A program made the translations under genes and the position numbers. The notes under the pieces were generated by a model that was not told where the DNA came from, did no database searches, and saw only the letters and a list, made by a program, of their open reading frames with translations. DNA of 64,000 bases from Fredinandcohnia onubensis (GTDB lineage: Bacteria > Bacillota > Bacilli > Bacillales > Bacillaceae_L). Location: positions 122,902-186,901 of the forward strand of contig NZ_NSEA01000008.1 of NCBI RefSeq assembly GCF_002734285.1, in the 5' to 3' direction. This document shows positions 24,365-32,856 of the stretch, one piece after another (the first letter of the stretch is position 1; each line of letters starts with the position of its first letter).

Positions 24365-25926
24365 ACTTTTCCCCTCCATGTATGTAAGTAATCCTCTAGC
24401 TTTTCACACACATAATAGATATAAAAAGTTATCAGGCTGTATGGATCATTTACATCCTTGATGGAATCCACTTTTAAAGGCTCGATTTCCCTTTTCCAAT
24501 TTGAGAAGTCAGTGATAATCACACTTATTTCTTCGTGCTTATCTATTTTTTCAGGATCGTTCACCCGGCATGGAAACAGAGGTACGTTCCACTTCGATAC
24601 TTCCGAAAGCACAGCTTCCATTTTCACAAGCGCTTGTTTAACCTTCATTTGATGTTCGTCAAAGATTGAGTAGAAATCTGTTTCAATCTCCTGGTAGTCA
24701 TCTCCCCAAGTCAATCGTGCAAAATAATAACTGTTCAGTAATTGTAACGCTTCCCATGGAAAATAGAGATCCACTTTTTTCTGATTTTCTTTAGCTATAT
24801 AAGGCACAATTAGATTAACCATTGAATTGACTCCTAGATTTGCATACACTTCGATGTCCTCGTGAATTCTGTGAAATAAAGGAGGAAATAAATCGCCTAA
24901 CATATAATGATCACTATAATATTCAAATATAGTGATTTCCTGCTGATTGGCCTTAGCTATTTGGCCCCATTTTTGTAAAGCCTCAAATGCTCTTTCTTCC
25001 TTCATAAAAGATTGCTGATAATTTCTTCCCCAATAAGCAAATAGCGTATTTACTTTACTAGAACCACTTAACCCTTCTTGAAGTTCTAACATATCCCACG
25101 ATAAGCCTGCATTGTAGGCAATATGCTCTACTTCAATGCTAGGAATTTCATTCTGTAAGAGTTCAGTAAATTCTATGTAACGAGCTAAAAAGTCTTCGCT
25201 ATCATTTATCCCAATATCGGCTGGCCATAAGGATACTCGTTTAATGGATGTTGTTTCTTCACTATAGCTTTTTATTTTCTCGATAAGTTCATGCTTCCAG
25301 CTATCATCTGAAAAATCAATCTGCCTTTTTTCAGAAACAGAGGGTTCCATTAATAAATAGTGCATGCTATGTCCGCCAATTGTAATCGATAGTCCTCTTT
25401 TTTCAATCTCTTCTTCGATTACATGTTTTACCTTATCCCATAACATAAAAGTAAAAAACAGTTCATTTATATAGTGTTTCGCAGCCCAATCGATAAGTTG
25501 TGTTAGGAAAGAAATATCATCGTAATTTTCAATTACTAGCCCTCTTCTTACCATATTTCCGCTATGGATTTCAGCAGGTATAAAACGAACGTCCTTGTAT
25601 TCTATTTTTTCTTTAGATAAAAAATGAACCCATTTGTACCCAAACAGTTTTTTACAAAGATGATAAACTCCATAAAGGACTGATCTAGGATTGCTTCCAA
25701 TAATATAAATTTCTCGATCTATTTGTATAAAATGAAAAGCATCAACAGCAGGATCATTTTTCAATAAAGACTGATCAGTTAAGCCTTTTTCTATAAAATC
25801 TTGATCCAACCCTAAAACAAACGAATTAGCTATAGGCTCTTGAACCTGTTTTGTATACTTGAGTAACTCTTCTTTAGCAAATATGATTGCTGGATCACTA
25901 TTAAGAGTCTTACATCTAACTGACAT
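24361..25926 (-). CDS. Glycoside-hydrolase-like protein with an alpha-glucuronidase/GH20-type N-terminal domain
   Basis: 521 residues from ATG 25926 (GAGGAGGTG site). The first 130 residues, with DAFHFIQIDREIYIIGSNPRSVLYGVYHLCKKLFGYKWVHF condensed here as IIGSNPRSVLYGVY and FGYKWVHF, resemble the N-terminal domain found before GH67 and GH20 barrels. The rest looks like a TIM barrel (YINELFFTFMLWDKV, GGHSMHYLL, RVSLWPADIGIND, IAYNAG), then a helical C-terminal part. No catalytic acid pair could be fixed. No signal peptide. A glycosidase is likely by fold and context; family unassigned. Confidence 0.7.
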   Translation of the reverse strand: MSVRCKTLNSDPAIIFAKEELLKYTKQVQEPIANSFVLGLDQDFIEKGLTDQSLLKNDPAVDAFHFIQIDREIYIIGSNPRSVLYGVYHLCKKLFGYKWVHFLSKEKIEYKDVRFIPAEIHSGNMVRRGLVIENYDDISFLTQLIDWAAKHYINELFFTFMLWDKVKHVIEEEIEKRGLSITIGGHSMHYLLMEPSVSEKRQIDFSDDSWKHELIEKIKSYSEETTSIKRVSLWPADIGINDSEDFLARYIEFTELLQNEIPSIEVEHIAYNAGLSWDMLELQEGLSGSSKVNTLFAYWGRNYQQSFMKEERAFEALQKWGQIAKANQQEITIFEYYSDHYMLGDLFPPLFHRIHEDIEVYANLGVNSMVNLIVPYIAKENQKKVDLYFPWEALQLLNSYYFARLTWGDDYQEIETDFYSIFDEHQMKVKQALVKMEAVLSEVSKWNVPLFPCRVNDPEKIDKHEEISVIITDFSNWKREIEPLKVDSIKDVNDPYSLITFYIYYVCEKLEDYLHTWRGKV

Positions 25927-25943
25927 CTTGACACCTCCTCGCA

Positions 25944-27785
25944 TTAGTCTAATAAGGATTGATTTAATTCTTTTAAGATAAGGCCTGATAAGATAATGGC
26001 GTTCGTCCATCCACTTTCTATTACATATGCACCCCAACCCGTGTCACCATTATTGCCAAAGTACTCTCCACTGTCTAAATGATAGGAACGCATCCATCCG
26101 CCATCAAATTCCATTCTTGGAGAAGTGATTTGAATATTTGATAAAAAGAGGGCGAGTTTCTCATGAAAATTATTAATTTTAGAGTCTTCTGTTGCTTTCC
26201 ATGCCTCCCAAGCATTCATCAGTAAGAAATTATTGGTGTACAATTGGTCTGCAATTCCTTCACCATTCATTCGGAAAACACCCGTATCCTCTGTACCATA
26301 GCGTTCTGGATCCGGATTATCACTTTCTTCGATTCCACCATGTTTATGTTGATTCTCAATTAGATAATCAAGTACTTCATATAAACCTTCCTGAATGGTA
26401 TCGCTCTTTGTAACAGCAAATAGTTGGGCCAATGATAATAGAAATCTGCTATATCCAGCCGTTTTGCTATACATGAATTTCAAATCCTTTTTATTCTCAA
26501 GCATAGTTAACGTACCTTGATAAGCGGTTTCTAAAAACTTTTCATCATTCGACACATAATACGCTTGTATAAAGGCAGCGTGGACAATTGATTCAAAATG
26601 AGGATTCATACTAGCTAACGTCGAATTTTGGAAATAGGCGGTTCCTTGCTCTATTAGCTCTAGTTCACGGATACATTCAGGGCGAAGTCCATTTTTATTT
26701 TGCGTGTTTAATAGAGCATATGCTGTTAATAGGCCTCTTTCTTTATATATGGTTTGACCTGTTTTACGGTACAAATATAAGAGAACCAGTGCTACCCAAC
26801 TATTATCATCAGAAAAGATTTGGTCGGGTTTCCTCTTCGGACTTTGAAACCATTTCCAAAAACCATATGTAGCTGAATTTGAATCGGTGTCCTGATAGCC
26901 GGCTTCAAATAAGTAGTTGAATAACTGATGTGATCTCTCGGTCCATTCAGGGTCCTTCGCATATTCCCCATACAGGAAAAATAAGAGGGCTGTATGTGCA
27001 TGACAATCCGGTCGGAAATCCTTACTTATATCGCTTCGAATTGAATGGACATTTTCATAAACTCCAAGACTACCATCTTCCTTCGGTAAGATTCCAGAAT
27101 GTAAAAACCAGTTCATCCCTTTTTCAATTGTTTGTTTAGTATCAGATTTCTTTGATGTTTCAATGATTGGTTGGATAGATTGTAGTGGTAAGTGATACTC
27201 CTTCTGAAGCCATTTTACAACCCCATTCCATAACCAATTAGGTCGTAACGTCCAATTCTGTTCATTACCTAAAAAAGAAAAAGTTGAAAAAATGGTTTTC
27301 CCCTTCCCATGCTTTTTCACAACAATTCCAGGGTATTGCCCTTCGTCCAAAGTTCGATGGGTCTCTTTGAAATGACCGATATCTAAAAGCCGTTCCGTGT
27401 CAAAGGTAAAGCCTGTTAAAAAGGCACCTTGCCATTCGAGTAACTGACCTTTTTTACAATACTGGGTATCATGAGAAATCACTAGTTTTTCTAGACGACG
27501 GTTCGTTACTGTGAAATCCTGCTTAAAACCAAAAAGGCGAGAGGAAGGAAAATCCTCACAGTTGATCAGTTCCCCAAATAGGATTCCACCATGCTCAACG
27601 TAATCCCAGAGTTTTTCAAGTGTGTCGTACGATAGTTTCATAGGATTTCCATTGTCATAACCATTGATAAAAATAACTGAATATTGATGAAGGTTCTCCT
27701 GTAAGAGTTGATTGATATTCGAAAAATAATGAGTATAGCTTACAACGCTTTTCATTTGAGTACTTTTGTCAACTAAAGCGATCAA
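25944..27785 (-). CDS. Two-domain protein: amidotransferase-like N-terminus plus alpha/alpha-toroid glycosidase-like C-terminus
   Basis: 613 residues, TTG start at 27785 with GGAGTGG about 10 bases upstream (no ATG competitor before residue 11). Residues 1-200 alternate strands and helices with HQYSVIFINGYDNGNP, LWDYVEHGGILFGELINCEDFP and VVKKHGKGKTIFSTFSFLGNE, resembling the GATase1-like (ThuA/GH42-trimer) domain. Residues about 220-610 are helical hairpins rich in aromatic residues (DDNSWVALVLLYLYRKTG, DGGWMRSYHLD) as in (alpha/alpha)6 glycosidases. No signal peptide. Substrate unknown. Gap of 17 bases to the next gene. Confidence 0.65.
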   Translation of the reverse strand: MIALVDKSTQMKSVVSYTHYFSNINQLLQENLHQYSVIFINGYDNGNPMKLSYDTLEKLWDYVEHGGILFGELINCEDFPSSRLFGFKQDFTVTNRRLEKLVISHDTQYCKKGQLLEWQGAFLTGFTFDTERLLDIGHFKETHRTLDEGQYPGIVVKKHGKGKTIFSTFSFLGNEQNWTLRPNWLWNGVVKWLQKEYHLPLQSIQPIIETSKKSDTKQTIEKGMNWFLHSGILPKEDGSLGVYENVHSIRSDISKDFRPDCHAHTALLFFLYGEYAKDPEWTERSHQLFNYLFEAGYQDTDSNSATYGFWKWFQSPKRKPDQIFSDDNSWVALVLLYLYRKTGQTIYKERGLLTAYALLNTQNKNGLRPECIRELELIEQGTAYFQNSTLASMNPHFESIVHAAFIQAYYVSNDEKFLETAYQGTLTMLENKKDLKFMYSKTAGYSRFLLSLAQLFAVTKSDTIQEGLYEVLDYLIENQHKHGGIEESDNPDPERYGTEDTGVFRMNGEGIADQLYTNNFLLMNAWEAWKATEDSKINNFHEKLALFLSNIQITSPRMEFDGGWMRSYHLDSGEYFGNNGDTGWGAYVIESGWTNAIILSGLILKELNQSLLD

Positions 27786-27814
27786 AGTTTATCCACTCCA
27801 CTCTTTGTCTTCAT

Positions 27815-29392
27815 TTAAATTTTGTGGATTTTGGGCCAATCAAGTTCTATTCCTGCTTTCGCTAAACGCGATTGAAAATCCGTTAGTTTATCATCTTGAT
27901 TTCTTACCGCATGCGGGATGATTTCATGATCAATACAATATGATGCTAAATGACCAGCCACTTCACCGATATTCCACTCCACTGGATGTAATCGATAACA
28001 ACCATTTGTAATATGAGTGGTGCCAATATTTTTGCAAGCGGGTAACAAATTTTGAACCCGTATAGGTAATAAACTCCCGAGAGGAATTTGGAATGGATGG
28101 GACGAAATATCAATATACGTATCCAATCCTGTACTCGGATGTAGATCTAAACGATAACTTCCAATCCCAACACTATCGTGAAAGAACGTGGCACTTTCTT
28201 TCCCATCGATTTCACCGCTAATATCTTGTTCTTTTACGGTATATTGTGCTTTAATTCGTCTTGATTCACGGATATATGGGTACATGGCTAAGCCATCTTC
28301 GGTTCCTAATATATCTTTCCTTAACCGTATTCCAGGATATCCTTTTCCTCCATCTGGACGAGGCGCTTCCGTTTGCATCCAGTAAAGTAGGGATAAACTT
28401 AACTGTTTGGCATTATATAAATGTTTTTCCTTCTCCTCATCGGTTACATCAATAAGGGGACCTAACCAATAATCGTTTTGTGGCCAATTGACGATGGTTA
28501 CGTCACTTTGAAACATACCTGGTTCAAAATTATCTTTATCGAGTATCCTCCGGTAGTTCCATAATGAAAAGCGTTCTGGTTCGTAAAAAAAGGAATACTC
28601 AATTGGTTCTAATGTGTGAGGTACAAGACCCCACCAACTTAATTGTTTGGCTGGCCAAAACTCTGCCTGATAGTTCCTCCAAAATTCATATTGATCAGGT
28701 TTTTCAATTGTATGATTTTCTCCTTCAAAATGATCAATCGCAAAACAATACGTAAAAGCCTGCATATTATAAGGTTGATGTTCTTTTGGTGCATGTTCTT
28801 CCCCAGTTACTTCTTGCGATTCAGCTCCAATTACATATTCAACATTGGCAAGTGGTAAAACATCTCCCATTTCAGTTGCATCCAAAAAATACTTCCCTAT
28901 TAACTGGTATGAATATCCCGTTCTTGAATGCTGAACGGTTACTGATTGAACTTGATCATTTTCGGATTCTGCCTTACTAATTTTAAATTCTGTTAATAAC
29001 GTCAGCCTTCCACTGCTTATATAGGGCGATAACATATCGTAAAGAACACGTAAAGCTACTCGCGGTTCATGACTTATGTTACTAACAATGGCATTACCAG
29101 GATTGAATTGATCATTCATCCGTTCTTTGGTCTTAACTGGATAATTGGAAAGATAGTATTCTCTGATTTTTTTTCGGAAAGTCTGATAGGTTTTTGTTGC
29201 TCCAAATCGTTCAATCCACGGATGCTCATCCGGTGGTACACCTTGACTTGTAATTTGACCACCAATCCATTTCGTCTCCTCGGTCAAGACCACGTTTTTC
29301 CCAGATTGTAAGGCGGAAAGTGCAGCGGCACATCCTCCGAGGCCACCCCCTATAATGACAATATCTGTTTGCAATTGTTCAAAGACTTTCAT
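27815..29392 (-). CDS. FAD-dependent oxidoreductase (FAD_oxidored family)
   Basis: 525 residues, ATG 29392 behind AAAGGGGG. N-terminal Rossmann motif TDIVIIGGGLGGCAAALSALQSGKNVVLTEE shown here as VIIGGGLGGCAAALSA, then TKWIGGQITSQGVPPDEHP, LDATEMGDVLPLANVEYV, and C-terminal CKNIGTTHITNGCYRLHPVEWNIGEVAGHLA. This family is common in polysaccharide-use loci, where it may oxidise sugar hydroxyls; the exact reaction is unknown. A second member of the same family lies at 47246-48841, with only distant similarity. Confidence 0.85.
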   Translation of the reverse strand: MKVFEQLQTDIVIIGGGLGGCAAALSALQSGKNVVLTEETKWIGGQITSQGVPPDEHPWIERFGATKTYQTFRKKIREYYLSNYPVKTKERMNDQFNPGNAIVSNISHEPRVALRVLYDMLSPYISSGRLTLLTEFKISKAESENDQVQSVTVQHSRTGYSYQLIGKYFLDATEMGDVLPLANVEYVIGAESQEVTGEEHAPKEHQPYNMQAFTYCFAIDHFEGENHTIEKPDQYEFWRNYQAEFWPAKQLSWWGLVPHTLEPIEYSFFYEPERFSLWNYRRILDKDNFEPGMFQSDVTIVNWPQNDYWLGPLIDVTDEEKEKHLYNAKQLSLSLLYWMQTEAPRPDGGKGYPGIRLRKDILGTEDGLAMYPYIRESRRIKAQYTVKEQDISGEIDGKESATFFHDSVGIGSYRLDLHPSTGLDTYIDISSHPFQIPLGSLLPIRVQNLLPACKNIGTTHITNGCYRLHPVEWNIGEVAGHLASYCIDHEIIPHAVRNQDDKLTDFQSRLAKAGIELDWPKIHKI

Positions 29393-29412
29393 CGTATTCC
29401 CCCTTTCATTTT

Positions 29413-29436
29413 CAAAAGCTCGATATGATTCGAGCT
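29413..29436 (-). terminator. Intercistronic hairpin within the 12-gene operon
   Basis: AGCTCGA (29417-29423) pairs with TCGAGCT (29430-29436) across a 6-base loop; on the minus strand TTTTGAAAAT follows. The short stem suggests a partial terminator or mRNA processing/stability element between Gfo/Idh and FAD genes. Confidence 0.45.
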
Positions 29437-29454
29437 CTTAGATTCAGAATTACC

Positions 29455-30435
29455 TCAAATCCCATTTAGTTTTACAGGTTCTCTCTTTTCAGAAGATTGA
29501 TAGGCTGCTAGAGCTACCTCTACTGCTTTTAACCCTGAATGGCCTGATGCTAGGGGGGCTCTACCAACTTTTACACTTGCAACAAAATCCTCGATCAAAC
29601 CGGCGTCCATATCATCGCCCCAGCCAATCCATTTGACCCCTTCGTGATTTGAATAATAATCCATTTTTTGCGAGAACGCGTCAATCTTTAAGGTACCATT
29701 TGTTCCGATAATTTCCATTGTTACATCGCCCCACGTTGGATAAGAGCTGTTTCTTGACCAACTGCAATCGAGTGTAGCAAACATACCATTTGTAAATTCC
29801 ATTGTGAGAATACCACAATCATCAATCGGATGATCAATATATACATTGCCGATTTCTGCGTAAACTTCTTTCACTTCTGCTCCTGTAAACCATCTCATGA
29901 TATCGACTACATGAACTGTATGATCAAGAACGGCTCCACCACCAGACTTCTCCTTATCAATAAACCAGCCTCCAGGATTGGTTCCCCTGTTTGTTCCCTT
30001 AATGGCTAAAATTTCTCCCAGTGCACCTTCTTCAATCACTTTTTTAGCATGTTGAATGGGAGTGTTAAATCGAACAGGAAAAGCTGTACCTAACAAAACT
30101 TGATGTTGTTCACAAACGCTTATCATTTCTTCAATATCTTTTAAATTGGTTGCTAACGGCTTTTCACATAAGACATGCTTTCCTGCTTTAGCTGCAGCAA
30201 GTACGTGTTGATGATGAAGATTGTTTTCAGATGTTACAATGACAGCATCAATATCAGATTCCAATAAATCATGGTAAGTGGGATAATAGACTGTATCGTA
30301 AAGCTGAGAGTGCTTTATTCCTCTTTCTTCATTCTCATCGGATATACCAGCTAATGTGACACCTTCCATATTTTTAATGACGGATGCATAACTATGGGCA
30401 TGCATATGAGCAAAGCTTATGATTCCAATCTTCAT
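29455..30435 (-). CDS. Gfo/Idh/MocA-family oxidoreductase
   Basis: 326 residues, ATG 30435 with AAGGGGGAG upstream and only 1 base after the previous gene's stop. N-terminal MKIGIISFAHMHAHSYASVIK (a Rossmann start in which the usual GxGxxG is replaced by SFAHMHA), the family motif CEKPLATN with the catalytic-site lysine, and GGGAVLDHTVHVVDIMRW with the proton-relay D/H. Oxidises or isomerises sugar hydroxyls with bound NAD(P). Paired with a second, diverged copy, which suggests a two-step redox change on one sugar. Confidence 0.9.
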   Translation of the reverse strand: MKIGIISFAHMHAHSYASVIKNMEGVTLAGISDENEERGIKHSQLYDTVYYPTYHDLLESDIDAVIVTSENNLHHQHVLAAAKAGKHVLCEKPLATNLKDIEEMISVCEQHQVLLGTAFPVRFNTPIQHAKKVIEEGALGEILAIKGTNRGTNPGGWFIDKEKSGGGAVLDHTVHVVDIMRWFTGAEVKEVYAEIGNVYIDHPIDDCGILTMEFTNGMFATLDCSWSRNSSYPTWGDVTMEIIGTNGTLKIDAFSQKMDYYSNHEGVKWIGWGDDMDAGLIEDFVASVKVGRAPLASGHSGLKAVEVALAAYQSSEKREPVKLNGI

Positions 30436-30436
30436 A

Positions 30437-31441
30437 TCAGTTCTCCCCCTTCTGACCTAGAGATACAGGTACACCTGTTTTTAAAGATTCGAGGGCAGCA
30501 GCTGATATTTCCATGGCTTTATACGCATCTTCTGCTGTAACAATCGGTGTGTCATTCGTTTTCAAACATGATAAGAAATGCTCTAGTTCTATATGATACG
30601 GTGACTTTTTCATAGGGCTTTGTGGTACCTCAACACCGTTTTGTTCCTCGTTCGATTGTCTGATAGAAAGTAACACAGGCTCTTCTTTTAAACTATCATA
30701 TTCGATGATTCCACTTTTTCCGGCGAATTCAAATTGGGAAGAAAAAGTTTGATGAGCCCAAGTACCTTCCACATGGGCAATAACACCTGATTTAAAGACT
30801 AAGGTCACAATCGCGTAATCGAGATGGTCCAGTCCTTTATCAGAAATGCTTTTCGCAAATACTCGATCCACTTCACCGAAAGTCCAACGTAGAAAATCAA
30901 AATCGTGAATGATTAAATCCAGTATCACACCGCCACTTTTGGATTGGTCTGCATACCAATCACTCCATCCCAATGGGAAATTTCCGCCTCTTCTTGTACG
31001 AACAATCCCAATATCCCCAATTGATCCTTGTTTAACAAGCTCTTTTGCTTTTGAATACTGTGGGAAGAAACGAACCACATGCCCGACAAATAGTTTCACA
31101 TCTTTTTTCTTACAGTACTCAATCATTTCCTGAGCGTCCTGAAGGGAATATGCTAATGGTTTTTCACAAATCACATCAATACCTAGATCTGCCGCTTTTA
31201 TCACATATTGTTTATGCAGAAAAGTTGGAGCACATATATCGATCACATCTATACGTTCGAGGTCACCTACAGCTTCTTCTAACGTTTGAAAAATCTTTGT
31301 ATCATTTTCACCTATGATTTGTTCTGCCTGCTCTTTTCTGATATCTACAATTCCAACGACCTTGACATTTTCCATCGCATAATAGGCACTTGCATGTACC
31401 ATACCCATTGTTCCGGCACCTATCAATAATACGTTCTGCAT
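30437..31441 (-). CDS. Gfo/Idh/MocA-family oxidoreductase
   Basis: 334 residues from ATG 31441 (AGAGGTTG site); seven-residue extension rejected. Canonical NAD(P) motif VLLIGAGTMGMVHASAYY, active-site CEKPLAYSLQDA, then SGGVILDLIIHDFDFLRWTFGE. Cytoplasmic sugar dehydrogenase-type enzyme; inositol, glucose-derived or aminosugar substrates are all possible. Together with the following Gfo/Idh gene and the one at 40757, the locus has three. Confidence 0.92.
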   Translation of the reverse strand: MQNVLLIGAGTMGMVHASAYYAMENVKVVGIVDIRKEQAEQIIGENDTKIFQTLEEAVGDLERIDVIDICAPTFLHKQYVIKAADLGIDVICEKPLAYSLQDAQEMIEYCKKKDVKLFVGHVVRFFPQYSKAKELVKQGSIGDIGIVRTRRGGNFPLGWSDWYADQSKSGGVILDLIIHDFDFLRWTFGEVDRVFAKSISDKGLDHLDYAIVTLVFKSGVIAHVEGTWAHQTFSSQFEFAGKSGIIEYDSLKEEPVLLSIRQSNEEQNGVEVPQSPMKKSPYHIELEHFLSCLKTNDTPIVTAEDAYKAMEISAAALESLKTGVPVSLGQKGEN

Positions 31442-31489
31442 ACAATCAACCTCTTTTCTCAATTTCCGAAAGTTGCTTAATAAGATTAT

Positions 31490-32833
31490 TTAAATTTCCA
31501 TGCTTCCATTTGCGATGACTTCTTTGTACCAGTGGTAGCTTTCCTTCTTGATCCGATTTTGTGATTGAAAGTCTATATACACTAAACCAAATCGTTTTCC
31601 ATACCCATCAGCCCATTCAAAATTATCTAATAACGACCATGCTAGATAACCGATGATCGGAATACCTGAATCAATCGCTCGACTAACAGCCGTTAAATGT
31701 TGTTTATAATAGAGAATCCGGTCTTGATCATTCACTTTTCCATTAACAAGATCATCCACACAACAAGCTCCATTTTCCGTAATAAAAAGCGGATTATTAC
31801 CATAGCGCTCAGCAAGATATTGAAACACTTTATAAAAACCGTCTGCATAGATTGGCCAGCCAATATGAGTGTGTTTATAATCAATTTCAATATTCTCGAT
31901 ATCTAGTAATCCTTCATTTTCCTTATAACGAGCCACATTACCGGAATAATAGTTTACTCCTATAAAATCAATAGGCTGTTGAATGATTTCCATGTCTCCG
32001 TCTTCAATATGAAGATGTGCACCTTTCTTTTTAAACCAATCCACTAAATAGTGTGGATACTCTCCCTTAAAAATAGGATCTAAAAACCAATCGATATTAT
32101 GACCAATCTCTCTTCTACAAGCTTCGATATCTTCCATCCGATTACTAAAAGGTTCTCTCCACGTGGTATTTGTTGCAGTACCAATCTGACCTTCAGTCCC
32201 TAGTTCTCGAAAAATTTTAATTGCATTTCCATGTGCTAGGAGCAAATGGTGGGAAACATCAACCGCAAGCTGAAGATCTTGATAACCTGGGGCATGAACA
32301 CCTCGATAATTCGATAAAAAAGCAGCACATAACGGCTCATTTATCGTCTGCCAGTATTTCACTTTCCCATTAAATTCCTTAAAAATGGTTTCAGCGTAAT
32401 GGCTAAATGCATCAATGGTATTCCGGTATGCCCATCCGCCTTGATCCTGTAGCGCTTGGGGGAGGTCCCAATGATAAAGAGTTAACATTGGCTCAATTCC
32501 TTTATCCACTAAAGAATTAACTAGTTTATGGTAATAGTCCAACCCTTTCTGATTTAGCTCCCCGTGACCGTTTGGATAAATCCTTGGCCATGAAACAGAA
32601 AAGCGATACACGTTTGCACCTAATTCGTCCAATAATTCGATATCTTCTTCATAGCGATGATAACTATTACATGCGACATCACCATTATCATTATTCTTTA
32701 CTTTTCCGGGCGTATGAGAAAAGGTATCCCAAATGGATAACCCTCGCCCATCTTCAAAAGCAGCGCCTTCAACCTGATAAGCAGCAGTCGCAGTTCCCCA
32801 TTTCATCCCTTTTGGAAACTGAATAATCGGCAT
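31490..32833 (-). CDS. GH1 beta-glucosidase/beta-galactosidase-type enzyme
   Basis: 447 residues from ATG 32833 (GGAGGG site), normal for GH1. Begins FPKGMKWGTATAAYQVEGAAFEDGRG, with acid/base glutamate in TINEPLCAAF (about 160-170) and nucleophile in PLFITENGACC (about 350). No signal peptide and no phospho-binding loop call could be made, so it may act on free or phosphorylated beta-glycosides in the cytosol. Gap of 23 bases after the GH20 gene. Confidence 0.95.
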   Translation of the reverse strand: MPIIQFPKGMKWGTATAAYQVEGAAFEDGRGLSIWDTFSHTPGKVKNNDNGDVACNSYHRYEEDIELLDELGANVYRFSVSWPRIYPNGHGELNQKGLDYYHKLVNSLVDKGIEPMLTLYHWDLPQALQDQGGWAYRNTIDAFSHYAETIFKEFNGKVKYWQTINEPLCAAFLSNYRGVHAPGYQDLQLAVDVSHHLLLAHGNAIKIFRELGTEGQIGTATNTTWREPFSNRMEDIEACRREIGHNIDWFLDPIFKGEYPHYLVDWFKKKGAHLHIEDGDMEIIQQPIDFIGVNYYSGNVARYKENEGLLDIENIEIDYKHTHIGWPIYADGFYKVFQYLAERYGNNPLFITENGACCVDDLVNGKVNDQDRILYYKQHLTAVSRAIDSGIPIIGYLAWSLLDNFEWADGYGKRFGLVYIDFQSQNRIKKESYHWYKEVIANGSMEI

Positions 32834-32856
32834 ATGTCTTCCCTCCAAATCAACCT

